Assembly (NCBI RefSeq): GCF_030997045.1
Contig: NZ_CP116899.1
Span: 992,001-1,056,000, forward strand
Length of the DNA: 64,000 nucleotides
Origin: Microbulbifer sp. TB1203
GTDB taxonomy: Bacteria > Pseudomonadota > Gammaproteobacteria > Pseudomonadales > Cellvibrionaceae
Direction of reading: 5' to 3'
The notes beneath the pieces were generated by a model. The model saw only the letters and a program-made list of their open reading frames with translations. It did not search any database and was not told the origin of the DNA. This document shows, one piece after another, positions 8,283 to 17,454 of the stretch. Numbering within the stretch: the stretch's first letter is position 1; every line of letters begins with the position of its first letter. Position numbers and translations under genes: made by a program.

Positions 8283-8900
8283 ATGACTTCCAGCAACCAC
8301 AGTCGACGTTTGTTTGGGCTTACCGTTCGACAGAATGCACACCCGGATATGCGCAAGTTGCGCCGCGAGGCGGGGGACCCCAGCCTGCATGGCAACAAGT
8401 TTTGGAAAAGTTCCTGCCTCACCATGGACTACCTCAAGCGCAACCCGCTGAAAAAAGGCGCGCGGGTATTGGACCTGGGATGCGGCTGGGGCCTGGGCGG
8501 TATCTTCTGCGCAAAGCACTTCGGCGCCCGGGTCACCGGCCTGGATGCGGATCCCAGCGTGTTTCCGTTCGTGCACTACCACGCGGAATTGAACGGTGTG
8601 GTGGTGGATACCTGGCGGAGCCGCTATGAAAAAATCCGGGAATCGGATCTCGGCGAGTTTGACGCGCTGATCGGCACGGATATCTGCTTCTGGGACCAGT
8701 TGGAAAAGCCGCTGTACAATCTCACCCGCCGGGCCCTGAGCGCCGGCGTTGGCCGCGTGATCCTGGCCGACCCGGGACGGACGCCCTTTCGCCGGTTGGC
8801 GGAGCGGGCAGAGGAAAAGCTGGGCGCGGATTACCGGGAGTGGTCAGTAAGCCGGCCGATGAAGGCCTCCGGCTGCATCATGGAGGCCTCCCAGGGGTGA
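8283..8900 (+). CDS. Class I SAM-dependent methyltransferase
   Basis: A 205-residue protein with motif I VLDLGCGWGLGG around residues 62-73 and the acidic motif II GLDADPS. The region FDALIGTDICFWDQLEKPLYNL resembles the lysine-methyltransferase-like (Methyltransf_16/nicotinamide N-methyltransferase-like) group, in which an acidic residue followed by an aromatic marks the catalytic loop. The substrate is not identifiable. I chose the ATG at 8283, with AAGGAG about 12 nt upstream, over an upstream frame start. It is alone on its strand, followed by msrA after about 100 bp. Confidence 0.75.
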   Translation: MTSSNHSRRLFGLTVRQNAHPDMRKLRREAGDPSLHGNKFWKSSCLTMDYLKRNPLKKGARVLDLGCGWGLGGIFCAKHFGARVTGLDADPSVFPFVHYHAELNGVVVDTWRSRYEKIRESDLGEFDALIGTDICFWDQLEKPLYNLTRRALSAGVGRVILADPGRTPFRRLAERAEEKLGADYREWSVSRPMKASGCIMEASQG

Positions 8901-9004
8901 ACTTCAGTTTGCCCATGCAGGACGCCGGAGGGGCATGTCCCGATGGGCACGCTGCGCACCTATCCTACCAACGACAGCCGACTATCAACTTTTGAGGAAA
9001 CTTC

Positions 9005-9640
9005 GTGCACTACGACAAGTTTACTATTCCCACTCCGGAGGAGGCGCTCCCCGGCCGCGACGAACCCATGCCCATCAGTGGAAAGCATTTTGTCTCCGGC
9101 CACACTATGGTGGAGCCCTTTCCCGAAGGCATGCAGCGGGCGCTGTTCGGCATGGGGTGCTTCTGGGGGGCCGAGCGGCTTTTCTGGGAGATGGACGGTG
9201 TCTACAGCACCGCGGTGGGCTACGCCGGCGGCAGTACCCCCAACCCTACCTACCGGGAGGTTTGCAGCGGTGGCACCGGCCATGCGGAAGTGGTGCTGGT
9301 GGTGTTCGACCCGGAGAAAATCAGCTACCGGCAATTGCTGCGTGCCTTCTGGGAACAGCACGACCCCACCCAGGGCATGCGCCAGGGCAATGACCGGGGC
9401 ACCCAGTACCGCTCCTGTATCTACTGCTACGACGAGGAGCAGTTGCACGAGGCGCGGGAAAGCGAGGCGCAGTTCCAGCGGGCGTTGGAGGATAAGGGGC
9501 TGGGGGGCATCACTACCGAGATAGGGCCGGCGCCGACTTTCTACTACGCGGAAGAGGATCACCAGCAGTACCTGGCCAAGAATCCCGGCGGCTATTGTGG
9601 CCTGGCGGGTACCGGGGCTTGTCTGATCACAGATCAGTGA
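9005..9640 (+). CDS. msrA: Peptide methionine sulfoxide reductase MsrA
   Basis: Reduces methionine-S-sulfoxide in proteins using thioredoxin. The 211-residue protein has the catalytic GCFWGAE motif with Cys52. It also has the YAGGSTPNPTYREVCSGGTGHAEVV block, the DPTQGMRQGNDRGTQYRS block, and recycling cysteines near the C-terminus (GGYCGLAGTGAC). The start is a GTG at 9005 with GAGGAA 6 nt upstream. It is the longer E. coli-like MsrA form with an N-terminal extension. It ends inside the last codons of the convergent sulfurtransferase gene, overlapping by 7 bp. Confidence 0.95.
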   Translation: MHYDKFTIPTPEEALPGRDEPMPISGKHFVSGHTMVEPFPEGMQRALFGMGCFWGAERLFWEMDGVYSTAVGYAGGSTPNPTYREVCSGGTGHAEVVLVVFDPEKISYRQLLRAFWEQHDPTQGMRQGNDRGTQYRSCIYCYDEEQLHEARESEAQFQRALEDKGLGGITTEIGPAPTFYYAEEDHQQYLAKNPGGYCGLAGTGACLITDQ

Positions 9641-10521
9641 TCCACGGCCAGCGGTTCGGCTTCGCTTGTCGGTGTCGATTGATCACTGTTATCTGGATGC
9701 AGTATATGCGCACACCAGTCGCTCCAGCTCCCGGCGTAGAGCAGGGCATTGGTGCGGCCGATCAGGTGCAGTGAGAGCAGATTGACGCAGGCGGTGACAC
9801 CCGAGCCGCAGTAGTTGACCAGTTGTTCGTCCGCGGGAATGTCCCGCCAGTTGCCGGCCAGTTCCTCGCGACTTTTCAGCCTGCCATTCTCGTCGGTCAC
9901 ACATTGCCAGGGTTTATTGATGGCCGTGGGAATATGGCCGGCGATGGGATCTATGGGTTCCTCGATACCGAGAAAGCGTTCTGTATCGCGGGCGTCGATC
10001 AGTTGCCAGGGAGGATTTTCCAGGCCTCTGTGGAGTGGTCCGTAGTCGATGACCAGGTGGCGCCGCGGCCGGCAGGTCAGATTGCCGCTTTGCTCGGTTG
10101 CCGTGCCGTCCCCGGATTCCTGCGGCAGACCGGACTCGCGCCAGGCCCGCAGGCCGCCATTGAGGACGGATACCTTTTCGTGGCCGAAGTAGCGCAGCAG
10201 CCACCAGGCGCGCGCGGCGAAGGCCAGGCGCTGGTCGTCGTAGACGATGACCCGGGTGTCCCGGAAGATACCGGCGCGGCGGGCGAATGCCTGGAACTGC
10301 CGCGGGTCCGGCAGCGGGTGGCGGCCACCGTAGCGGCCGACGGGGGCGGACAGGTCACGGTGCAGGCTGGCGTAGCGGGCGCCGGGAATATGCCCTTCGC
10401 GAAACCGCTGCTCGCCGGCATGGGGCTCCGCCAGATCGTACCGGCAGTCGAGCACCACCACTTGCGGGTGGTGGAGAATTTCCGCCAGTTCAAAAACTTC
10501 TATCGCCGCCTGATCGCTCAT
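9634..10521 (-). CDS. sseA: 3-mercaptopyruvate/thiosulfate sulfurtransferase
   Basis: Two tandem rhodanese domains in 295 residues. The first has the VVVLDCRYDL start and no catalytic cysteine loop. The second carries Cys238 in the loop CGSGVTAC, the six-residue active-site loop type seen in 3-mercaptopyruvate sulfurtransferases such as E. coli SseA. It transfers sulfane sulfur from mercaptopyruvate or thiosulfate to thiol acceptors or cyanide. Convergent with msrA; no operon partner. Confidence 0.9.
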   Translation of the reverse strand: MSDQAAIEVFELAEILHHPQVVVLDCRYDLAEPHAGEQRFREGHIPGARYASLHRDLSAPVGRYGGRHPLPDPRQFQAFARRAGIFRDTRVIVYDDQRLAFAARAWWLLRYFGHEKVSVLNGGLRAWRESGLPQESGDGTATEQSGNLTCRPRRHLVIDYGPLHRGLENPPWQLIDARDTERFLGIEEPIDPIAGHIPTAINKPWQCVTDENGRLKSREELAGNWRDIPADEQLVNYCGSGVTACVNLLSLHLIGRTNALLYAGSWSDWCAHILHPDNSDQSTPTSEAEPLAVDH

Positions 10522-10616
10522 GTCTTCGTCGATTCTTGTTCTGATGACGGTTAATAATCAGTGATCAAAGGCCAATAATCAATGAGCCGGAAAGAATACC
10601 GCTACCGCTCTTGTAT

Positions 10617-12227
10617 TTATTGATCTTCCGCCGATGGTTCGCCGTTATTTGCCTGATTGGGTGGTGTTTCACCATCGTCCGGAGCTTCCTGCTGCGCCAG
10701 TTCCTCCTTGCGGCACTGACTGACCGGTTCCGCCAATTCCTGCGAGGGATCGTCGAGGAAACGCGCCGCGGCCATTTCCGCACAGTTGCTGGCCGAGATC
10801 ACGTCGTGGGCCAGTTTCGGAAACAGCAGCCATTGATGATTGGGAAGCCTGTGCCGGGCCTTATCGGCATCTTCCGCCGAGAGTACCGGGTCCAAGCCTC
10901 CGTGCAGGAGCAGTACCGGCACTTGGGTCCTCACAGCCTGGGACTCAGCCAGGGAGGCGGAGGGAATGGCCCAGATGCGGCACTGCATTTGCAGCAGTTG
11001 GAGATCGGTGCGCACCGTGCCACCGAGCACACCACTTTCTGCCGCTCTTTTGAGGGCTTTGTTGAAGTCCACGAAAGGCGCTTCTTCGTAGCAGAAGTGG
11101 CTGACTCCGGCGGCGTCGCCGAAGTTGGGGTCCAGAATGATATTCATGAGGTTGACGATGGCCGCCTGTGTGGGTTCATGTTCACTGTTGCGGTTTTCCA
11201 GGGCCTCGATCACGTGGGGCAGTTCGCGATAGAAATCCTCGTTGTACAGGGCCTGGAAGAGGACTCTCAGCAGGCGTTGGCCGCTGAGTACAAAGGGATA
11301 TTCCTCCTGCGAATACATGTGTTTGACCGGTACGGTGAGCGGGTTTTCATCCAGGTCCTGTATCAGGGCCTCCAGGCGTCTCTGCAGGTCGGGGTAGCGG
11401 CTGTTGCACAGCTTGTCGCCGCGGCAGTGTGCGAGTCCCCGCTGGTAGGCTTCCAGGGTGTCTTTCGCCAGTTGTTGGGTGTAGATGATTTCCGGAAAGA
11501 CGGCGCTATTGAGCACCAGGGCGCGCACCGATTGCGGATAGTCCCGGGCGAAGGTCAGGGCGTAGCGGGAGGAATAGGAGACGCCGTACAGGTTGAGTTT
11601 TTCCAATCCCAGCTGGCGTCGCAGGGCCTCGACGTCCTGCGCCACGACGGCGCTGTTGTAGTGGGACAGATCGGCAATTTTACTCAGGCGGCTGTAGCAC
11701 CGCTCCATGCTGTAGGTGAAGACCCGGGCCTCCTCGTCGGAGGAGAGGTTGCGCTGGAAGGCGGTCTCGGCGTCTTCGATAAATTCGTCGCAGGACAGGC
11801 GGGGTTTGGCCATGCCGACGCCCCGGGGGTCCATCACTATCAGGTCGCGACCGTCGTTGACGGTCATGTCCGCGTAATTGGCCCACAACCATTCGCTGGC
11901 GTTTTCCGGTTCCATTCCCAGGCTGGCGCCCGGGCCGCCGGCACCGAGGTGCAGCAGGGGCAGTTTGGCGGGGTCTGCTTCGATGGCGTGAAAGCGCACC
12001 ACCGGAAACTGGATCTTACGGCCCTCCGGCTTGGCATAGTTCTCTGGCACTTCCATCATGTAGCACTGGGTGACAGGCCAGCTGTTGTCGATTTCGAACC
12101 AGCAGGGTTTGGGTATCAGGCGCCCGGGATCTTCGGCGGCCTTTTCCTGTTGCGACTCGCGCCCGCAGGCGGCGAGCACCAGGCAGAGGGCTAGGGGAAA
12201 AATACGTTCTTGCAGGGAATTGCGCAC
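10617..12227 (-). CDS. Alpha/beta-hydrolase lipoprotein, TAP-like
   Basis: About 536 residues. From the GTG at 12227 the N-terminus is a lipoprotein signal ending in the lipobox LVLAAC, so it is probably an outer-membrane or periplasmic lipoprotein. The alpha/beta-hydrolase fold has the nucleophile serine in LYGVSYSSRYAL, the oxyanion HLGAGGPGAS segment, aspartate in LHGGLDPVLS and histidine in LAHDV. The C-terminal TAP-like domain is that of tripeptidyl aminopeptidases and related proline-type exopeptidases. The frame continues upstream only through a TTG without a good ribosome site. The C-terminal 40 residues are acidic and low-complexity. Peptidase rather than esterase activity is inferred. 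Confidence 0.82.
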   Translation of the reverse strand: MRNSLQERIFPLALCLVLAACGRESQQEKAAEDPGRLIPKPCWFEIDNSWPVTQCYMMEVPENYAKPEGRKIQFPVVRFHAIEADPAKLPLLHLGAGGPGASLGMEPENASEWLWANYADMTVNDGRDLIVMDPRGVGMAKPRLSCDEFIEDAETAFQRNLSSDEEARVFTYSMERCYSRLSKIADLSHYNSAVVAQDVEALRRQLGLEKLNLYGVSYSSRYALTFARDYPQSVRALVLNSAVFPEIIYTQQLAKDTLEAYQRGLAHCRGDKLCNSRYPDLQRRLEALIQDLDENPLTVPVKHMYSQEEYPFVLSGQRLLRVLFQALYNEDFYRELPHVIEALENRNSEHEPTQAAIVNLMNIILDPNFGDAAGVSHFCYEEAPFVDFNKALKRAAESGVLGGTVRTDLQLLQMQCRIWAIPSASLAESQAVRTQVPVLLLHGGLDPVLSAEDADKARHRLPNHQWLLFPKLAHDVISASNCAEMAAARFLDDPSQELAEPVSQCRKEELAQQEAPDDGETPPNQANNGEPSAEDQ

Positions 12228-12256
12228 CGTGTTGTTACCTTTGATAAGCGGGCTTC

Positions 12257-12874
12257 TCAATTATTACCTATACGCGCGATGGGTGCGGACAGGTTCCAGC
12301 GCAGTGCGGCGAGGCGGATGGACAGGGTGACCAGCACAGCAATGCCCACTACGATCTTCCCGGGCACTGCGCCGGTGGCGTCCAGCAGGACCAGGGCTGC
12401 GGCGCCGCTGAGAGACGCGGTGGCGTAGATCTCGCGGCGCAGCAGCAGGGGAATATCACCACACAGGATATCGCGAATCAGGCCGCCGAAGGTGCCGGTC
12501 ATCACACCCATCACAATGGCGATGGTGGGAGAGTGCCCCAGCTCCAGTACTTTTTGCGTGCCGATCACGGTAAATACCGCCAGGCCCATGGCGTCGGCGA
12601 TCGCCAGCAGGCGCATGGGTACCTGCAGGTATCGGATCAGGTAGAAGCTTACCACTCCGGTGACCGAGGCGATCCACAGATAGTGGCTGTCCTGCAGCCA
12701 GAACACCGGGATGTTCAGGATGATATCGCGGATGGTGCCGCCGCCGGTGGCGGTGACACAGGCCAGCACCACGGCGCCGAACAGGTCCATCTGCTTGTGG
12801 CCGGCGGCGAGTACGCCGGTAAAGGCGAAGACCACTATGCCGATCAGGTCGAACCAGTACAGCAGTTGTTCCAT
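12257..12874 (-). CDS. TRIC-type (UPF0126) cation channel family protein
   Basis: A 205-residue membrane protein with seven hydrophobic segments in two repeated three-helix units. The repeated signatures TGGGTIRDIILN and TGTFGGLIRDILCG mark the trimeric intracellular cation channel (TRIC/UPF0126, YicG/YadS-like) family. Family members form potassium-permeable trimers, with one pore per subunit. It lies about 30 bp upstream of the TAP-like hydrolase start on the same strand, so co-transcription is possible without an obvious functional link. Confidence 0.88.
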   Translation of the reverse strand: MEQLLYWFDLIGIVVFAFTGVLAAGHKQMDLFGAVVLACVTATGGGTIRDIILNIPVFWLQDSHYLWIASVTGVVSFYLIRYLQVPMRLLAIADAMGLAVFTVIGTQKVLELGHSPTIAIVMGVMTGTFGGLIRDILCGDIPLLLRREIYATASLSGAAALVLLDATGAVPGKIVVGIAVLVTLSIRLAALRWNLSAPIARIGNN

Positions 12875-12977
12875 AAGGTATTGGGTGTTTTGCGAGGGCC
12901 GGGGAGATTTGTTTCTAGCGCTGGGGCGGCCCTGCTACCGGTGACTTTACGCCAGACACGCTGCGGTTATTCTTTTC

Positions 12978-13033
12978 GAGTCCCGAGTCCCGAGTCCCGA
13001 GTCCCGAGTCCCGAGTCCCGAGTCCCGAGTCCC
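12978..13033. repeat. Tandem repeat, eight perfect copies of GAGTCCC
   Basis: Eight head-to-tail copies of the heptamer GAGTCCC fill 56 bp without mismatch. The array lies downstream of glutaryl-CoA dehydrogenase (which ends at 13038) and upstream of the TRIC gene. The sequence just before it (from about 12931: GGCCCTGCTACCGGTGAC...) is a degraded arm of the long hairpin repeat seen at 2581 and 15912; copy 1 also has AGTCCCC nearby, the likely seed of the array. Confidence 0.92.
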
Positions 13034-13037
13034 ATCT

Positions 13038-14222
<1,185 letters not shown>

Positions 14223-14429
14223 AGGTTTCTCGTCTACTTCCGTTTCTCTCTGTTGTATGCCGGTATTGTATGCCGGATGTCCGGCCGGTCGTATGCGCCG
14301 GCATGATACTCAAGTCGGCGCGTTGGGGCATTTACTAAGCGTAAACAACCGTAAATTACCTTGCAGTGCCAGGGGTGGATTACATAATAGGCGCAAATTA
14401 GTTCCTAACTTGGTGTCTTTGGTTTTTTG

Positions 14430-15878
14430 GTGAATTTCCTACTGTTTTTTCGCCGCAGCACAGTCATTTGTCTGCCATTGCTGGCCGCCTGCGCGCAGAC
14501 GGCGCTGCCACCGGATCATCCGGCGGAAACTCTGGGGCTGCCGGATAGTTTCCGCACTTCCGGCAGCGCGGAGCGCCGCATCCGCTGGTGGCGCAATTTT
14601 GACGACCCGGTCATGGACCGGCTGATCCAACTGGCCCTGCGCGACAGCCCGGACCTGCAGGCGACCTTATGGCGCCTGGAACAGGCGGAGGCCGCGGCCC
14701 GCGGCGCGCGCTCCGGTTTCTGGCCGCGGCTAACCGGACGTCTGGATAACACCGAGCAACGCTTCTCCAGTGACGATTTCGAGGACAGCGATAGTGAGGG
14801 CAACAGCTGGGGCGGCAGCCTGGCCGCCAGCTACGAGGTCGACCTGTGGGGCCGGGTTCGCGCCGGCGCCCGGGCTGCGGAGACGAGCCGGCTGGCACAG
14901 GCGGAGAGCCTGCAGACCGCGGCCCTGACCCTGGCGGCGGAAGTGGCCGATACCTGGCTGCAACTGCTCGAGCAGTGGGGCCAGCGGGATCTGCTGCGGC
15001 GACAACTGGAAACCAATCGCAAAACCCTGCGGGTTCTCGAACTGCGTTTCGGTGGTGGCACCAGTAGCGCCGCGGACGTCCTGCAGCAGCGCCAACTGAT
15101 ACAGCAGTCGGAGCAGGAACTGCAGGCTGCGGAGGCGGATATCGAGACTCTGCGGGTACAACTGGCCGCATTGCTGGGCATCAGTGCCGAACGGCTGCCG
15201 GATTTTGTACGCCCCGATTCCGTTATGCCGTCGCTGCCGGCCCTGCCGGATACCGGTGTGCCCGGGCAGTTACTGCTGCGCCGCCCGGATGTGAAGCGGG
15301 CACAGCGGGAACTGCTGCAGGGCTATTATCTCGCCGACCAGGCGTGGGCGGAGCGCCTGCCCGCCATCACCCTGAGCTCGGTAGCCAGTGGTGGTGGCAC
15401 CGCCATAGCCGACATCCTCGACGGATGGCTGCTCGCCCTCACCGCTGCCGCGGAGGGCGTCATCTTCGAAGGCGGCCGACTGGCCTCGGCCCAGGCGCAG
15501 CAAGAGGCGGTGGTGCAGGAACGCTGGGCCCTGTACCGCAACGTTGTCGTTCAGGCACTGTCGGAAGTTGAGCAGGCGCTGATCCGGGAGCAGGCGGTGC
15601 TCGATCGCCTGCACCACCTGCGTGAGCGGGAGCGCCTGGCCGGACTGATCGCCGAGCGCCAGTTGCAGGCCTACAGCCGCGGCGCGGTGGACTTCCTTAA
15701 CGTGCTTACCGCCACCAATGATCAACAGAGCCTGGCGCGGCAGATACTGACCGCCCGCCGCGAACTGATAGAGAACCGGGTAACCCTCTACCGCGCCCTG
15801 TCCGGCGGCCTGCCGGCGGAGGACCTGCCGGTTGCGGAACCGGTGGAGCTGGAGTTGTACCGGGCGGAGGAGAGTTGA
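14430..15878 (+). CDS. TolC-family outer-membrane efflux lipoprotein
   Basis: Outer-membrane channel component of an RND tripartite pump, about 482 residues. The N-terminus is a lipoprotein signal with lipobox LLAAC, as in OprM/NodT. WWRNFDDPVMDRLIQLALRDSPDLQ opens the first OEP repeat, and long coiled-coil stretches follow (RQLETNRKTLRVLELRF; AEADIETLRVQLAALLG). The start is GTG 14430, or the preceding TTG, without a clear ribosome site. The pump genes MFP and RND follow on the same strand after a 325-bp gap containing a large hairpin repeat, so expression may be partly uncoupled. Confidence 0.88.
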   Translation: MNFLLFFRRSTVICLPLLAACAQTALPPDHPAETLGLPDSFRTSGSAERRIRWWRNFDDPVMDRLIQLALRDSPDLQATLWRLEQAEAAARGARSGFWPRLTGRLDNTEQRFSSDDFEDSDSEGNSWGGSLAASYEVDLWGRVRAGARAAETSRLAQAESLQTAALTLAAEVADTWLQLLEQWGQRDLLRRQLETNRKTLRVLELRFGGGTSSAADVLQQRQLIQQSEQELQAAEADIETLRVQLAALLGISAERLPDFVRPDSVMPSLPALPDTGVPGQLLLRRPDVKRAQRELLQGYYLADQAWAERLPAITLSSVASGGGTAIADILDGWLLALTAAAEGVIFEGGRLASAQAQQEAVVQERWALYRNVVVQALSEVEQALIREQAVLDRLHHLRERERLAGLIAERQLQAYSRGAVDFLNVLTATNDQQSLARQILTARRELIENRVTLYRALSGGLPAEDLPVAEPVELELYRAEES

Positions 15879-15911
15879 GCGGTTCAATTACGCTAAGTAA
15901 CGGGCCGGGGC

Positions 15912-16107
15912 GGTCCTGCTACCGGTGGCTTTTTGCGGGACACGGGCTAGGCGCCCCCCCTAAATCCATCCCTGGAGGCTTGTCCGCGAGATCCCTCTCG
16001 CAGACAAAACGGCAGGACTGCCGTTTTGGACGCCGAAGGCGCCCGAAGGGCGAGGGCCATGGATGGCCCGAGTCACAGTCCCGCAAAAAGCCACCGGCAT
16101 CAGGGCC
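15912..16107. repeat. Long hairpin repeat, copy 2
   Basis: The arms at 15912-15941 and 16078-16107 are inverted complements at 27 of 30 positions and correspond to those of copy 1 at 2581-2692. Here the loop is 136 nt and unrelated to copy 1. It contains its own hairpin (AAAACGGCAG/CTGCCGTTTT) and a GGGCCATGGATGGCCC unit also found in variant form near 29150. It fills most of the gap between the efflux channel and MFP genes. Confidence 0.75.
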
Positions 16108-16203
16108 TTCGCATCACGACCATCGCTTAACTTTCCGTGATTCAGGTCTGAGCCTTCGCATAATGATGGTTACTCGATCTATCGCCATTAACAGGAGGGC
16201 TAG

Positions 16204-17454
16204 ATGCTGAAACGAATCAACTGGAACTTCGCGCTTCCGGTATTGCTGCTTTTGCTGGCGCTGCTGGTCTCCAGTTGGCTGCTGCGAGAGAAGCCCACGG
16301 TGAGCCGCGGTGCGCGGACCGCACCGGCGCCGCTGGTGGATGTGGTGGAGGCCGAGCGCGGTCGTTTCCCGCTCACCGTCAAGGCGGTGGGCAAGGTATC
16401 GGCGCGGGAGTTTGTCGAACTGCAGCCGCAGGTGGAGGGGCGCGTGGAATGGCTCGATTACGACCTGGGTCCGGGCTCCACCCTGGAGAAAAACCAACTG
16501 CTGCTGCGCATCGACGCGGAACCTTATCAACTGGCCCTGCAGACGGCGCGCAGCACCCTGGCGGAGCGGCGCGCGGAGCTGCAACAGGAGGAGGGCCAAC
16601 GCCAGGTGGCCGAGGAGGAATACGCATTGCTGGGCTCCTCGCTGCCGGACGCGGACCGAGCCCTGGTGCTGCGCGAGCCGCAACTGGCCGCCGCCCGCGC
16701 ACGAGTGGCGTCGGCGGAGGCGCAGGTCGGTCTCGCCCGCCGGGACCTGCGCCTGACGGAAATCCGCTCGCCGTTCACCGGACTGCTGGTGAGTCGCAGT
16801 GTCGATATGGGCGACCGGGTGGCACCGGGAACGGTGCTCTACCAACTGGCCGGCGCCAACCGTTTCCAGGTGGAGGTGGAAGTGCCGGCCCGGCAACTGG
16901 CGCGGCTGGGCGGGCCGGACCCGGAGGTGCGTATCCACGGCAGCCAGTGGCCGAAAGGGCGGTTCCGTCAGGCGGAGTTCGTGCGCCTGATCCCGGTTCT
17001 GGAAGAACAGGGCCGGCTGGCGCGGGTGCTGGTGGAGTTGCCGGACCCGCTGTCGCTGGATGACCCGGCCCAACCGCAACTGTTGCTCAACGACCTGGCG
17101 CGGGTGGAAATCACCGGAAGTACCGGCGAGGAGCGCGTGCGTGTGCCACTCACCGCCGTACAGGACGGCGACCGGGTGTGGCAGGTGCAGGAGAATCGCA
17201 TCCACATCCAGCCGGTGGAAATTGCCTATCTGAGCGGGGACTACGCGGTGCTGGAGAGCGGCCTCGACGGCGGCGAAACCCTGGTTACCACCCGCCTGTC
17301 CGCGGTCATCGACGGTATGCCGGTGCGCCTGTCTGGGGAAGATAATAAGGGCGGGGATAGGCTCCCCGAGCTGGGGCCGCCTGGTAGTGAAGGGCGGTCG
17401 GGCACACCTCCGCGCGAGCCGGCGGCGAAAGCGGCGCGGGGAGAGCGGGGATGA
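16204..17454 (+). CDS. RND efflux membrane-fusion protein
   Basis: Periplasmic adaptor (HlyD/AcrA family) of 416 residues. It has an N-terminal membrane anchor (LPVLLLLLALLVSSWLL), a barrel-sandwich half (VKAVGKVSAREFVELQPQVEGRVEWL), an alpha-helical hairpin, and the return half RDLRLTEIRSPFTGLLVSRSVDMGDRVAPG. No lipobox cysteine is present, so anchoring is by the helix. The ATG at 16204 has AGGAGGG just upstream. Its stop overlaps the start of the RND transporter gene (ATGA), indicating translational coupling. Confidence 0.92.
   Translation: MLKRINWNFALPVLLLLLALLVSSWLLREKPTVSRGARTAPAPLVDVVEAERGRFPLTVKAVGKVSAREFVELQPQVEGRVEWLDYDLGPGSTLEKNQLLLRIDAEPYQLALQTARSTLAERRAELQQEEGQRQVAEEEYALLGSSLPDADRALVLREPQLAAARARVASAEAQVGLARRDLRLTEIRSPFTGLLVSRSVDMGDRVAPGTVLYQLAGANRFQVEVEVPARQLARLGGPDPEVRIHGSQWPKGRFRQAEFVRLIPVLEEQGRLARVLVELPDPLSLDDPAQPQLLLNDLARVEITGSTGEERVRVPLTAVQDGDRVWQVQENRIHIQPVEIAYLSGDYAVLESGLDGGETLVTTRLSAVIDGMPVRLSGEDNKGGDRLPELGPPGSEGRSGTPPREPAAKAARGERG

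Noticed and set aside
10611..12194. A 527-codon frame opposite the TAP-like hydrolase
   Set aside because: Antisense of a gene with lipobox and catalytic triad; composition is typical of a shadow frame.
12978..13033. Possible CRISPR array
   Set aside because: The heptamers are contiguous with no spacers, and there are no cas genes.
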